DNA of 64,000 nucleotides, taken from Metarhizobium sp017305935. GTDB lineage: Bacteria > Pseudomonadota > Alphaproteobacteria > Rhizobiales > Rhizobiaceae. Made by a program: the position numbers and the translations under genes. The stretch spans positions 248,001-312,000 of the forward strand of contig NZ_JARRIR010000003.1 of assembly GCF_029601685.1 (NCBI RefSeq), in the 5' to 3' direction. This document shows positions 27,289 to 36,137 of this stretch, piece by piece. The notes beneath the pieces are model-generated. The model was not told the origin of the DNA, searched no databases, and saw nothing but the letters and a program-made list of their open reading frames with translations. Position 1 is the stretch's first letter. Every line of letters begins with the position of its first letter.

Positions 27289-28368
27289 TCAGACGATCCG
27301 GCCGCGGGCGGCGACGGGCCAGGTTTCGATGCCGTCATGGCCGGCGCCGGTGATTTTCAGCGTATCGACCATGTTGGTGACGACGCAGGCGTGGTTGGGG
27401 ACGATGCGGAGCTTGTCGCCAACCTTCAGGCCGATCGGGCCGGTGCTCACCAGCCGCCCATGCTCTTCCGAAAGCTGGTCGATGGCGATGTCGTCGCGGC
27501 CGAGCACGTGCCCGTAGCCGGAAAGGCCAAGCAGGTCGGAGGTCAGCGTCTTCGAACCCGCGTCGATGATCGCGCGGTCGGGCGCGGGAACCGAGACGAC
27601 GGTCGCCAGCACCGTCAGCGCGCAATCCTCCCAGCCGCAGACGCCGCGCGAAACCAGCGAGCGGTCGTTATAGACATAGGTGCCAGGGCGGTATTCGGTG
27701 GTCACCGGGGCGTCCGCCGCATGCATCATCGACGGCGTGCCGCCCGAGGTGATCATCGGCACCGCGATGCCGCGCGCCTCGATCAGTTCCTTGGCCGCGC
27801 CCATGAAGCGCTCGACGCCCGCCTCTCCTCCAGCCGGCGGATAGGTCATCAATCCGCCGAAGACGAGGCCGGGCGCGGCATCGATCACGGCCGCCAGCGT
27901 ATCCGCCTCCTCCGGCGTCGCGACGCCGCAGCGGTTCGCGCCTGTGTTGCATTCGACCAGAACGGAAAGCGGCGCGGCCTCGCCGGCAAAGGCGGCGGAA
28001 AGGCCGTCGACCACCGTGCTATTGTCGGCGACGACGCGGAGTTTCACCTTTTTCGCCAGGGCCTTGAGGTGCTCCAGCTTCTCGCCGCCCAGGATGTTGT
28101 AGGTGATCAGCACGTCGCGGATGGCGTCGCTGCCGGCAATCATCGCCTCGGCTTCCGAGACCTTCTGGCAGGTGATGCCGATGGCGCCGGCGGCAAGCTG
28201 CATCTCGGCGATCGCCGGCAGCTTGTGCGTCTTGATATGCGGGCGCACCGCGATGCCATGCGCATCCGCATAGGCCTGGAAACGGGCGATGTTGGACCGG
28301 GCGATATCGAGGTCGACCAGGACAGCCGGTGTATCGATGGTGGCAAGGGACGTCTCGGGAAAGGGCAT
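27289..28368 (-). CDS. D-threonine aldolase/D-serine dehydratase-like PLP enzyme
   Basis: A 359-residue fold-type III PLP enzyme with an alanine-racemase-like barrel: RPHIKTHK near 43-49 with Lys46 as expected Schiff-base lysine, VECNTGANRCG, then TSGGTPSMM. The C-terminal domain has PNHACVVTN, giving H326-x-C328. In eukaryotic-type D-serine dehydratase the zinc is held by His-x-Cys, whereas D-threonine aldolases usually show His-x-Asp. Either way, it acts on D-3-hydroxy amino acids. It is transcribed away from an amino acid importer operon that also encodes RidA and an IclR regulator, so it probably degrades the imported compound. Confidence 0.85.
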   Translation of the reverse strand: MPFPETSLATIDTPAVLVDLDIARSNIARFQAYADAHGIAVRPHIKTHKLPAIAEMQLAAGAIGITCQKVSEAEAMIAGSDAIRDVLITYNILGGEKLEHLKALAKKVKLRVVADNSTVVDGLSAAFAGEAAPLSVLVECNTGANRCGVATPEEADTLAAVIDAAPGLVFGGLMTYPPAGGEAGVERFMGAAKELIEARGIAVPMITSGGTPSMMHAADAPVTTEYRPGTYVYNDRSLVSRGVCGWEDCALTVLATVVSVPAPDRAIIDAGSKTLTSDLLGLSGYGHVLGRDDIAIDQLSEEHGRLVSTGPIGLKVGDKLRIVPNHACVVTNMVDTLKITGAGHDGIETWPVAARGRIV

Positions 28369-28511
28369 GGGAACCTCGGGATCAACAGTGCAAACGGCTA
28401 GCAGGACAGCGCTTCGGATTGGCCGGCAGGGGCATGGCTTTTATCGGCGAAGGTCTATTGACAATTCATTGACCAGGGCGCTCATTATGTCAATCCAATA
28501 AAACGGACTCA

Positions 28512-28529
28512 TGTCCGCTATACTGGACA
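28512..28529. promoter_or_regulatory. Candidate operator with embedded -10
   Basis: The 18-base sequence TGTCCGCTATACTGGACA is an inverted repeat (TGTCC-N8-GGACA), 32 bases before the binding-protein ATG. A second CGGAC-TCAT-GTCCG repeat overlaps its left arm. The TATACT at 28519-28524 could be a -10 element. It lies in the divergent promoter region; the IclR protein encoded at 32104-32898 is the likely binder. Confidence 0.5.
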
Positions 28530-28561
28530 ACTGGGAAAGTTTCATTCAAAGGGGAACGTCA

Positions 28562-29401
28562 ATGACCATCTCTTTCCGCGCCGGCGCGCTGTCGCTGGCC
28601 GCCGCCCTCCTCATCTCGTCGCCGGTTTTCGCCGAAGGCAGCAAGCTCGATGCGGTTCTCGCCCGCGGCCACCTCGTGCTCGGCACCGGCAGCACCAACG
28701 CGCCCTGGCACTTCAAGAGCGCCGACGACAAGCTGCAGGGTTTCGACGTCGACATGGGCCACATCATCGCCAAGGCGCTGTTCGGCGATCCCGACAAGAT
28801 CGAGTTCGTCAACCAGTCCTCGGATGCGCGCATTCCCAACATCACCACCGACAAGGTCGACATCACCTGCCAGTTCATGACGGTGACCGGCGAGCGCGCC
28901 CAGCAGATCGCGTTTACCATTCCCTATTATCGCGAAGGCGTCGGCCTGATGCTGAAGGCGGACGGCAAATATGCCGATTACGCGGCGCTGAAGGCCGCCG
29001 GCTCCTCGGTCACGATCTCGGTGCTGCAGAACGTCTACGCCGAGGCGATGGTGCATGCCGCACTTCCCGAGGCCACAGTCGACCAGTATGATTCCGTCGA
29101 CCTGATCTACCAGGCGCTGGAATCCGGCCGCGCCGACGCTGTCGCCACCGACCAGTCGTCGCTGGCCTGGTACATGACCCAGAATCCCGGCCGCTACAAG
29201 GACGCCGGCTATGGCTGGAACCCGCAGACCTATGCCTGCGGCGTCAAGCGCGGCGACCAGGACTGGCTGAACTTCGTCAACACCGCCCTCCACGAGGCGA
29301 TGACCGGCGTCGAGTTCGATTTCTACGCCAAGTCCTACAAGACCTGGTTCGGCAAGGATCTCGCCCCGCCGCAGATCGGCTTCCCGGTCGAGTACAAGTA
29401 A
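28562..29401 (+). CDS. Amino-acid-type ABC substrate-binding protein
   Basis: A 279-residue family 3 binding protein with a Sec signal (cleavage after VFA near residue 24) and the core LQGFDVDMGHIIAKALFGD, then TTDKVDITCQFMTVTGERAQQ. Start at 28562 has an AAGGGGAA site; the longer in-frame start at 28511 precedes the signal peptide and overlaps the candidate operator. It is the first gene of a six-gene operon (binding protein, two permeases, ATPase, RidA, IclR). The ligand may be a D- or hydroxy amino acid, given the divergent PLP enzyme. Confidence 0.88.
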   Translation: MTISFRAGALSLAAALLISSPVFAEGSKLDAVLARGHLVLGTGSTNAPWHFKSADDKLQGFDVDMGHIIAKALFGDPDKIEFVNQSSDARIPNITTDKVDITCQFMTVTGERAQQIAFTIPYYREGVGLMLKADGKYADYAALKAAGSSVTISVLQNVYAEAMVHAALPEATVDQYDSVDLIYQALESGRADAVATDQSSLAWYMTQNPGRYKDAGYGWNPQTYACGVKRGDQDWLNFVNTALHEAMTGVEFDFYAKSYKTWFGKDLAPPQIGFPVEYK

Positions 29402-29408
29402 TCCACGG

Positions 29409-29432
29409 AGGAGCGGGGCACTCCCCGCTCCT
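29409..29432 (+). other. Stem-loop after the binding-protein gene
   Basis: A perfect 10-base-pair hairpin with loop CACT (arms AGGAGCGGGG and CCCCGCTCCT), seven bases after the stop. No run of T follows, so it is more likely a transcript-stabilising or attenuating element than a full terminator. Such hairpins commonly let the binding protein be made in excess of its permeases. Confidence 0.6.
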
Positions 29433-29440
29433 ACGCCCTG

Positions 29441-29490
29441 AAGCATTTCCAGGAAAAGTGGATACCGGTTTTCCGTTCGGAAATGCAAAA
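29441..29490. repeat. Rhizobial-type intergenic hairpin repeat, copy 1
   Basis: Starts AAGCATTTCCAGGAAAAGTG and ends near CGGAAATGCAAAA; the ends GCATTTCC and GGAAATGC form the stem. It closely matches the copy at 31627-31673. Elements of this look are widespread between genes in Rhizobiaceae. Confidence 0.75.
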
Positions 29491-29514
29491 ATGCCCTGAA
29501 GGGATGGCCCGCCC

Positions 29515-30177
29515 ATGGGTTACACGCTCAATTTCGCCGCCGTCTGGCGCAACTTCGATTTCCTGCTGAGCGGCCTTGCCCTCAGCCTCGGCCTTGCCGT
29601 GATTTCCATCCTCATCGGCGCGGCGATCGGCCTCGTCACCGCCTTCGCGCTGACCGCGAAGAACCGGTTCGCCAGTGCTCCAGCCCGGATTTACGTGACG
29701 GTCATCCGCAACCTGCCGATCCTGGTGCTGGTGCTGTTTGCCTATTTCGCGCTTCCGCAGATGGGTTTCCGCATCGGCAAGATCCAGAGTTTCGTGGCGG
29801 TGCTGTCGATCTACTCCGGCGCCTATCTGGCGGAAGTGTTTCGCGCCGGCCTTCTGTCGATCCCGCGCGGGCTGACCGAAGCGGGGCTTGCCATCGGGTT
29901 GACGCCGATGCAGATCCGCGGCTCGATCATCGCCCCCCTGATGTTCCGCAACGTGCTGCCTTCGCTGTCGTCGACGGTCATCTCGCTGTTCAAGGATACG
30001 TCGCTGGCCGCCGCCATCGCCGTGCCGGAACTGACCTTTGCGGCGCGCAAGATCAACGTCGAAAGCTTCCGCGTCATCGAGACGTGGATGGTCACCTCGG
30101 CGCTTTATGTCGTCACCTGTTTCCTCATTGCCGCCATCATGCGCTTCGTCGAGCGCCGGCTGGCCCTGCCGAGGTAA
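29515..30177 (+). CDS. Amino-acid-type ABC permease 1
   Basis: A 220-residue permease of the HisM/HisQ/GlnP family. The first helix region is followed by RNLPILVLVLFAYFALPQ, and the family loop is IPRGLTEAGLAIGLTPMQIRGSIIAPLMF. Five hydrophobic segments are evident. It starts 113 bases after the binding-protein stop, beyond the hairpin and repeat, and ends six bases before the partner permease. Confidence 0.9.
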   Translation: MGYTLNFAAVWRNFDFLLSGLALSLGLAVISILIGAAIGLVTAFALTAKNRFASAPARIYVTVIRNLPILVLVLFAYFALPQMGFRIGKIQSFVAVLSIYSGAYLAEVFRAGLLSIPRGLTEAGLAIGLTPMQIRGSIIAPLMFRNVLPSLSSTVISLFKDTSLAAAIAVPELTFAARKINVESFRVIETWMVTSALYVVTCFLIAAIMRFVERRLALPR

Positions 30178-30183
30178 GCGCCC

Positions 30184-30843
30184 ATGGCTCCTTCCTTTCT
30201 CGAACAACTCTGGATCGCCCGCTATGTCATTCTCAGCGGTCTCGGCATGTCGGTGTCGATCTCGGCTCTGGCGATCATCGCCGGCTCGGTCGTCGGCGTC
30301 TTCGTCGGCCTGGCGCTGGTTTATGGCGGCGGTGTGCTGCGCTTCTTGGTGCGCGCCTATACCGACATCATCAGGGGCACGCCGGTGCTGGTGCTGGTTC
30401 TCGCCAGCTATTATGTCTCGGCGGCGGTCGGCCTCGATCTCGGCCCGTTCTCGGCCGGCGTCCTGGCGCTCGCCATCTTCTGCTCCTCGCATGTCGGCGA
30501 GATCGTGCGCGGCGCGCTGCAGGCGATCCCCAGGGGGCAGACCGAGGCCGCCAAGGCGATCGGCCTGACCTTCAACCAGACCTTCACCTCCGTGCTCTGG
30601 CCGCAGGCCATGCGCCAGTGTCTGCCGGCCTGGGACAATACGGCCGCCGAAATGGTCAAGGCCTCGACATTGCTCTCGGTCATCGGCGTGGCGGAACTGC
30701 TCCTGCGCACGCAGGAGATCATCTCGCGCAACTTCATGAGCCTGCAATTCTATTTCCTGGCGGGCGCGCTGTATTTCATCGTCAACTTCGGCATCGAGCG
30801 GTTCGGCAAATATGTCGAGCGCAAGACCGTCCTGCCGACCTGA
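30184..30843 (+). CDS. Amino-acid-type ABC permease 2
   Basis: A 219-residue partner permease with IIRGTPVLVLVLASYYV and the contact loop IPRGQTEAAKAIGLTFNQTFTSVLWPQAM. Together with the preceding protein it forms the heterodimeric channel. The stop is followed 13 bases later by the ATPase start. Confidence 0.9.
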   Translation: MAPSFLEQLWIARYVILSGLGMSVSISALAIIAGSVVGVFVGLALVYGGGVLRFLVRAYTDIIRGTPVLVLVLASYYVSAAVGLDLGPFSAGVLALAIFCSSHVGEIVRGALQAIPRGQTEAAKAIGLTFNQTFTSVLWPQAMRQCLPAWDNTAAEMVKASTLLSVIGVAELLLRTQEIISRNFMSLQFYFLAGALYFIVNFGIERFGKYVERKTVLPT

Positions 30844-30856
30844 GGAGGCTATCGCG

Positions 30857-31627
30857 ATGGCCAAGACCATTCTCGACATCAAGGGCCTGCGCAAGACCTA
30901 CGGCCAGAACGAAGTCCTCAAGGGCGTCGACTGTGCCGTCGGCGAAGGCGAGGTCATTTCCATCATCGGTTCGTCCGGCTCCGGCAAGACGACCATGCTG
31001 CGCTGCATCAACATGCTGGAGGAATTCCAGGGCGGCACGATCAGCCTCGACGGCGAGGAGATCGGCTACCATGTCGACGGCGTCAATCGTCGCCGCAAGA
31101 GCGAGAAGGAAATCGCCCGCCAGCGCGCGCTGACTGGCATGGCCTTCCAGCAGTTCAACCTCTTCCCGCATATGAGTGCGGCCGAGAACGTCATGCTCGG
31201 CCTGATCAAGGTCAAGAAGATGGCCAAGCCGGAAGCGCGCGCCATCGCCGAAAAATGGCTGGACCGCGTCGGCCTCGCCGCCCGCACCGATCACTATCCC
31301 GGCCAGCTCTCCGGCGGCCAGCAGCAGCGCGTGGCGATCGCCCGCGCCATCGCCATGTCGCCGCGGCTGATGCTGTTCGACGAAGTGACCTCGGCGCTCG
31401 ATCCGGAACTGGTGGGCGAGGTGCTGCAGGTCATCAAGGGGCTGGCGGCGGACGGCATGACCATGCTGCTCGTCACCCATGAAATGCGCTTCGCCTACGA
31501 GGTTTCCTCGCGGGTGATCTTCATGAACCAGGGCGTCATCTGCGAGGAGGGCGACCCCAGGGAAATGTTCGTCAAGCCGAAGACCGAGCGGCTGGCGGAA
31601 TTCCTCAAGACCTCAAGCTTCAACTGA
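30857..31627 (+). CDS. Amino-acid-type ABC ATPase
   Basis: A 256-residue ATPase with Walker A GSSGSGKTTMLRC, signature LSGGQQQRVAIARAI, Walker B LMLFDEVTSALDPE and H-loop VTHEMRFA. The aspartate-glutamate pair is DE as usual, with V instead of P after it. The ATG at 30857 has a GAGGAGG site; the in-frame start at 30812 lies inside the permease gene. It belongs to the polar amino acid transporter class. Confidence 0.92.
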   Translation: MAKTILDIKGLRKTYGQNEVLKGVDCAVGEGEVISIIGSSGSGKTTMLRCINMLEEFQGGTISLDGEEIGYHVDGVNRRRKSEKEIARQRALTGMAFQQFNLFPHMSAAENVMLGLIKVKKMAKPEARAIAEKWLDRVGLAARTDHYPGQLSGGQQQRVAIARAIAMSPRLMLFDEVTSALDPELVGEVLQVIKGLAADGMTMLLVTHEMRFAYEVSSRVIFMNQGVICEEGDPREMFVKPKTERLAEFLKTSSFN

Positions 31628-31673
31628 AGCATTTCCAGGAAAAGTGTGAAGCGGTTTCCGTCCGGAAAATGCG
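31627..31673. repeat. Rhizobial-type intergenic hairpin repeat, copy 2
   Basis: Begins AAGCATTTCCAGGAAAAGTG directly at the ATPase stop codon and ends GGAAAATGCG. Same family as 29441-29490, so the operon carries a copy in each of its two longest internal gaps. Confidence 0.75.
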
Positions 31674-31696
31674 ATAGATAGAGAAAGAGAAAGCAT

Positions 31697-32086
31697 ATGA
31701 CGATCAAGCGTTACGGCGGCGGTGAAACCGGGGCCGGCGGACAGCCGCTGCCCTTTGCCCGGGCGACCGAGGCCGCAGGCTGGCTCTATGTCTCCGGCCA
31801 GGTGCCGATGGAAAAGGGCGAGATCATTCCCGGCGGCATCGTCACCCAGAGCCGCAAGGCCATCGAGAACATGATTGCCATCCTGCATGAAGCCGGCTAC
31901 GGCGTGGAGGATGTGGTGCGCGTCGGCGTCTGGCTCGACGACCCCCGCGACTTCTGGAGCTTCAACGGCGTTTATGCCGAGTATTTCAAGGGCAACGCAC
32001 CGGCCCGTGCTTGCGTGCAATCGCATATGATGGTCGACTGCAAGGTCGAGGTCGATTGCGTGGCGTATCGCGCGGACAGGGCGTAA
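31697..32086 (+). CDS. RidA/YjgF family protein
   Basis: A 129-residue RidA-fold protein with WLYVSGQVPM near the N-terminus, GGIVTQSRKAIENMIAILHEAGY in the middle helix and a C-terminal RACVQSHMMVDCKVEVDCVAY. The RACVQ arginine matches the catalytic position of deaminating RidA proteins. It probably clears enamine/imine products of the D-amino acid enzyme encoded divergently at 27289. Confidence 0.88.
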   Translation: MTIKRYGGGETGAGGQPLPFARATEAAGWLYVSGQVPMEKGEIIPGGIVTQSRKAIENMIAILHEAGYGVEDVVRVGVWLDDPRDFWSFNGVYAEYFKGNAPARACVQSHMMVDCKVEVDCVAYRADRA

Positions 32087-32103
32087 ACACTTCTGGAGGC
32101 AGC

Positions 32104-32898
32104 ATGGCCGAGGCCGGCGATACCATATCGCGACGTATGCGGGGACTGGATCGCGCGTTCGAGATCCTCGAATTCCTGCGTGTGAAGCGCCAGCCGATGC
32201 GCCCGAACGAGATCGCCTCGGAAATCGGCGCGCCGCGCTCCTCGGTCTATGAACTCGTCAACCTGCTGCTCGCTCAGGGCATGCTTGATTATCAGGGCGG
32301 CGACGGCCGGGTCTATCTCGGCCGCCGTCTTTACTATCTCGGCACCGCCTATGCCGAACAGTTCGACCTGATGCGCGAATGCGACCGCATGCTGGTTCGC
32401 CTTGCCGAGGAGACTCGTGAAACGGCGCAGATGTGCCTGCTCGAAGGCAACAAATACACCGTGGCGATGATGCGCGAGGGCATCCGCCCGTTCCGTATTT
32501 CCTCCAATGTCGGCGAACTCGTCTCCATTCCCTGGACGGCGTCGGGCCGTCTCCTGGTCTCGCATCTCCCGGATGCGGAGATCCTCGCCCTTATCCCGCC
32601 GGAAGATTTCGTATTGCCGAGCGGCCGCCGGCTCGATCCGGCCGAATTCATCGCCGAGGTGCGCAGTGCTACCCGCGACGGCTATTTCACCTTCAACAGC
32701 GAGGTGGAGAATTTTACCCATTGCTTCGCCGTGCCGGTGTATCAGGCCGATGGCGCTTGCATCGCCACGCTTTGCCTGGTCACCCCGCGCGAGGACGGGC
32801 TGCGCAATCGCGACCACTATCTCGACAGCCTGCTTGCCGCCGCGCATGAGATTTCCGACAAGCTCGGTTTCAACGTCGCAAGGCGTCGCGTTTCCTGA
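32104..32898 (+). CDS. IclR family transcriptional regulator
   Basis: A 264-residue regulator with an N-terminal winged helix (RAFEILEFLRVKRQP, PNEIASEIGAPRSSVYELVNLL) and a C-terminal IclR effector domain (LVRLAEETRETAQMCLLEGN, WTASGRLLVSHLP). The ATG at 32104 follows TCTGGAGG; the longer open frame to the left overlaps RidA. As last gene of the importer operon it probably controls it through the inverted repeat at 28512-28529. It converges with the T6SS kinase gene with only three bases between stops. Confidence 0.9.
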   Translation: MAEAGDTISRRMRGLDRAFEILEFLRVKRQPMRPNEIASEIGAPRSSVYELVNLLLAQGMLDYQGGDGRVYLGRRLYYLGTAYAEQFDLMRECDRMLVRLAEETRETAQMCLLEGNKYTVAMMREGIRPFRISSNVGELVSIPWTASGRLLVSHLPDAEILALIPPEDFVLPSGRRLDPAEFIAEVRSATRDGYFTFNSEVENFTHCFAVPVYQADGACIATLCLVTPREDGLRNRDHYLDSLLAAAHEISDKLGFNVARRRVS

Positions 32899-32901
32899 GG
32901 C

Positions 32902-35385
32902 TCATTGGCCGCCGAGCAGGAAGAAGGCGAAGCCGTAATCGACATCGATGCGACCTTCCGCAATCGTCCGCCCGAGCCTTTGCAGAAACGCGGCGTTTTC
33001 GGCAGGTTCGTCGATCTGGCTGCCGGGGATCGGCGCATCGCTTGATAGCGCCAGCACCAGTTGCGGCCGTGGCTCGCTCTCCGGCTGCTCGATGCGCTCC
33101 ACCGTGAAGGAGCCGTGGCTGCCGCTGCGCTGCAGCAGCGAATCCAGCCGGTAGACGATGCCGTCATTGTCGACGAGATAAAGCACGATCACCTTTTTCG
33201 TCAGGTTGCCGAGCGCGCCCTTCAACGCATCGCCGTTCTTCAATTCGTCCTTTTCCAGCGTGATCGACAGGCTGGACGGCCTTTGCCGCGATAGCCCGCT
33301 GAGAAAGCTCGCCACGCCGCATTGGGTCTCGGCGATCTGTCGGCCCTGGATATCGGGGGCGTAGCCGAACGCCTTGGTGAAGCCGGTATCGAGCGTGTCG
33401 AAGGGCGCGGCGCTGGCGGCCATGCCCTCGATTTCGATGGTGTTCGGCGAGCTCGTCACCGCATCCGCAAAGAAACAGCCGCCGCCATCGAAGGCGCTGA
33501 GCCAGGCCAGACGCTTGTCGATGGGGCTGACCGATGGTTCGGGAGCGCTGCCCTGCCCGGTCTGCGGCAGCGCCTCCGGAATGACGGTTTTTTCCTTGGG
33601 CGGAATGACCGCGACCTCTTTCGGCGGTGGAGATTTAGGGGTCTGGATCGGCGTCGCGACCTCCGGCTCCGGCAGCGGTTGCACCTCCGCGACCGGCTTG
33701 TCGGGAATGGGTTTGAGCGGCAGGTCGGAGATATCCGGTTCTTCAGGTGCGGTGGCGACGATCTCGGGCGCGGATACCGGCGATTCCGGCTGCGGCGCGA
33801 TCGGGGGGACCGTCTCCGGCGTCACCATCGCCGATTGCGGCTCGGGCGCGGGCGGGGTCTCCGCCTGCGCGGAAGGCGTCGGCGTCACCGGTTCCGGGGC
33901 AGGCAAGGTCGGCAAGGTTGGCGGCGGTCCAGGCGGCGCGGCGACGATCTCGGTCGGAGTCTTGTCCAGCCGTTCCTCGTTCTTTTGTGTGACGCCGGGC
34001 GTCGGCGGTTCGGCGGGGGCGGCCTCGATCGACGGCACCTCGTTTTTTTCCGCGATAACCGGCTGCATGTCGGGAGACGAGTCCTCCTGCGGGGTTTCCG
34101 CAAGCTGTTTTGGCGGGCCGCTGAAATAGCCGAGGCTATAGAGCGCGCCGGCTCCGGCCCCGGCAAGTAACAACAGGGCGAGCAGGCCATACAGCGGCAG
34201 GCGCGAGCGGCCTTTGGCCTGCGGTTTCGGCGGCACGATTGGCGGCGGTTCGGCCGGGCCGGATTCGATGCGGATATGGGCGAGCGGATCGTGCTCCGGT
34301 ACCGGCGGCAATACGACGGGTTCGTCGCGCCAAGGCTCGGAGGATCGGTCGTCCTCGGGCCAGCTTTCGTCCGCAGGCCAGCGACCGGTCTGCGGCGCAA
34401 CGACGGTCGGTTCCACCGGCGGCCGCGACGACAACGCAGCGGCGGGCGGCGGTGCCGTCGGCGTGGGGGGCACGGTCGAGGAGGTCGGCGGCAAGGTTTC
34501 GCGGGGGAAGGCGGTGGTCGGCGGGCGCGTGGCGTGCGGCAGCGTCTCCTCGCCGGAGCGCAGCCAGTCTGCGATTTCGGCCATGGAGATCGTCCGCGCG
34601 GCAGGATCGGGCTGCAGCATGAGCTCCAGCAACGGGCGCAGTGTGGCGTCGATGTCGGAAAGATCGGGGATGCTGCGGCGTTTTTCGATCACCTCAAGCG
34701 GCGTGCCGTTCATGTCGACGGGGGTTCCGCGCAACGCGTTCACCATCACCAAGGCGAGGCTGTAGACATCCGAGACCTCGGTGACCTCGCCGCCGAAAAG
34801 GCCGAGCTGCTCGGGCGAGACAAAATTGTATTTGCCGGCGAACTTGCCGCCGAGCAGGGTGCCGGCGCCGATATTGGTGGCGCGGGCGATGCCGAAATCG
34901 ATGATCTTCGCCGCCCCCACCCGGCCGCCGGGCAGGATGATGTTGTCGGGCGAAATATCGCGGTGGATGACGCCGGCCTTGTGCGCCGCATCCAGCGCCG
35001 AGGCGACTTGCGCGAGCAGAATGCGGGCATCGCCGCTCGCCATCGGCTGGCCGTCGATGACGCCGGCCAGCGACGGGCCATCGACATATTCCATTACCAG
35101 ATAGGGCCGCTGCACCACCGGATCGATGCCGAAGACGCTGTAGCGGACGATGGCCGGGTGATGCAGCGTATTCAGCACCTTGGCTTCCTTGAAGAACAGG
35201 CCGACGACCGTCTCGTCCCTGGCCAGTTCCGCCAGCACCACCTTGATGGCGACGGGATCGCCGGTGGCGATGTTGCGGCCGCGATAAACCTCGCCCATGC
35301 CTCCCGCCGCCAGCCTTTCGTCGATGACGAACATGCCGTTCAGCGTCGTGCCGGGGCCAACCTTGGCCGGGATGTCCTCCGCCAT
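32902..35385 (-). CDS. ppkA: T6SS-associated Ser/Thr protein kinase PpkA
   Basis: An 827-residue membrane kinase. The N-terminal Hanks-type domain shows glycine loop ERLAAGGMGEVYRG (23-36), Lys48 in VAIKV, HRDISPDN (141-148) and DFG (163-165). A proline-rich linker, a single membrane helix near residue 420 (LPLYGLLALLLLAGAGAGAL), a second long Pro/Glu/Ala-rich stretch and a distinct C-terminal periplasmic domain follow. In the threonine phosphorylation pathway PpkA activates T6SS by phosphorylating the FHA protein (TagH) or TssL. It follows PppA by a TGATG junction and ends the tssK operon. Confidence 0.9.
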   Translation of the reverse strand: MAEDIPAKVGPGTTLNGMFVIDERLAAGGMGEVYRGRNIATGDPVAIKVVLAELARDETVVGLFFKEAKVLNTLHHPAIVRYSVFGIDPVVQRPYLVMEYVDGPSLAGVIDGQPMASGDARILLAQVASALDAAHKAGVIHRDISPDNIILPGGRVGAAKIIDFGIARATNIGAGTLLGGKFAGKYNFVSPEQLGLFGGEVTEVSDVYSLALVMVNALRGTPVDMNGTPLEVIEKRRSIPDLSDIDATLRPLLELMLQPDPAARTISMAEIADWLRSGEETLPHATRPPTTAFPRETLPPTSSTVPPTPTAPPPAAALSSRPPVEPTVVAPQTGRWPADESWPEDDRSSEPWRDEPVVLPPVPEHDPLAHIRIESGPAEPPPIVPPKPQAKGRSRLPLYGLLALLLLAGAGAGALYSLGYFSGPPKQLAETPQEDSSPDMQPVIAEKNEVPSIEAAPAEPPTPGVTQKNEERLDKTPTEIVAAPPGPPPTLPTLPAPEPVTPTPSAQAETPPAPEPQSAMVTPETVPPIAPQPESPVSAPEIVATAPEEPDISDLPLKPIPDKPVAEVQPLPEPEVATPIQTPKSPPPKEVAVIPPKEKTVIPEALPQTGQGSAPEPSVSPIDKRLAWLSAFDGGGCFFADAVTSSPNTIEIEGMAASAAPFDTLDTGFTKAFGYAPDIQGRQIAETQCGVASFLSGLSRQRPSSLSITLEKDELKNGDALKGALGNLTKKVIVLYLVDNDGIVYRLDSLLQRSGSHGSFTVERIEQPESEPRPQLVLALSSDAPIPGSQIDEPAENAAFLQRLGRTIAEGRIDVDYGFAFFLLGGQ

Positions 35386-36137
35386 CACGCCCACCCCGCC
35401 TCGGTTCCGGCATCGAGGAAGCGCACGACATTGACCGTGACATTGTCGCTGCCGCCGCGCTGCAGTGCCGTGTCCACCAGTTCCTGGCAGATGTCGCGCG
35501 CCGGGCGGCCGGTCATGATCTGGCCGATTTCGAGATCGTCGAGATGCGCCGTCAGCCCGTCGCTGCACAAGAGGAAGACATCGCCGGCCTGCACGTCGCC
35601 ATCGGCATAATCGAGATAAGCGTCCTGCCCGATGCCGATGGCATGGGTGATGGCGTTGCGGCGCGGATAGGTCTTCGCCTCCTCCTCGCTCAGCAAGCCG
35701 CGGTCGATCAGATCCTGCACTTCGGAATGGTCGCGCGTCAGCTTGGCCAGCATGTCGCCGCGCAGCAGATAGGCGCGGCTGTCACCGGACCAGTAGCAGC
35801 GATAGACCTTGCCGAAGGCGAGCAGGCCGACCACCGTCGTGCCGATGGTCTGGCCGCGCTGAAGCGCGGCGGCGTGGATCTCGGCATTGGCATCGAGGAT
35901 GGCGGCGCGGAAGGCGGCTTCGAGATCGACGGCGGAACCCGCGTCGAAGGCGCCGGCCTGCAAATGCCGCAGAACGGTCTCGCTGGCGAAATCGCCGGCC
36001 GAATGGCCGCCCATGCCATCCGCCACCACCCAGACGCCGTTGACGGGATCGGCATAGGCGCGGTCCTCGTTGAGCTGTCGCACCATGCCGACATGCGACA
36101 GCACCTCCGTATCGAGGCGAAACAGCGGCCCGGCCAT
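35385..36137 (-). CDS. pppA: T6SS PP2C-type phosphatase PppA
   Basis: A 250-residue PP2C-family Ser/Thr phosphatase with metal-binding NED (23-25), VVADGMGGHSAGD (38-49), SGDSRAYLLR and a C-terminal SDGLTAHLDD plus GGSDNVTVNVV. PppA reverses PpkA phosphorylation and lowers T6SS activity. In Agrobacterium PppA is fused to TagF; here they are separate genes joined by a TGATG junction. Confidence 0.92.
   Translation of the reverse strand: MAGPLFRLDTEVLSHVGMVRQLNEDRAYADPVNGVWVVADGMGGHSAGDFASETVLRHLQAGAFDAGSAVDLEAAFRAAILDANAEIHAAALQRGQTIGTTVVGLLAFGKVYRCYWSGDSRAYLLRGDMLAKLTRDHSEVQDLIDRGLLSEEEAKTYPRRNAITHAIGIGQDAYLDYADGDVQAGDVFLLCSDGLTAHLDDLEIGQIMTGRPARDICQELVDTALQRGGSDNVTVNVVRFLDAGTEAGWA

Noticed and set aside
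26904..27353. 149-codon plus-strand frame in the 516-base gap
   Set aside because: It has no good start signal, overlaps the aldolase gene end on the other strand and resembles no family.
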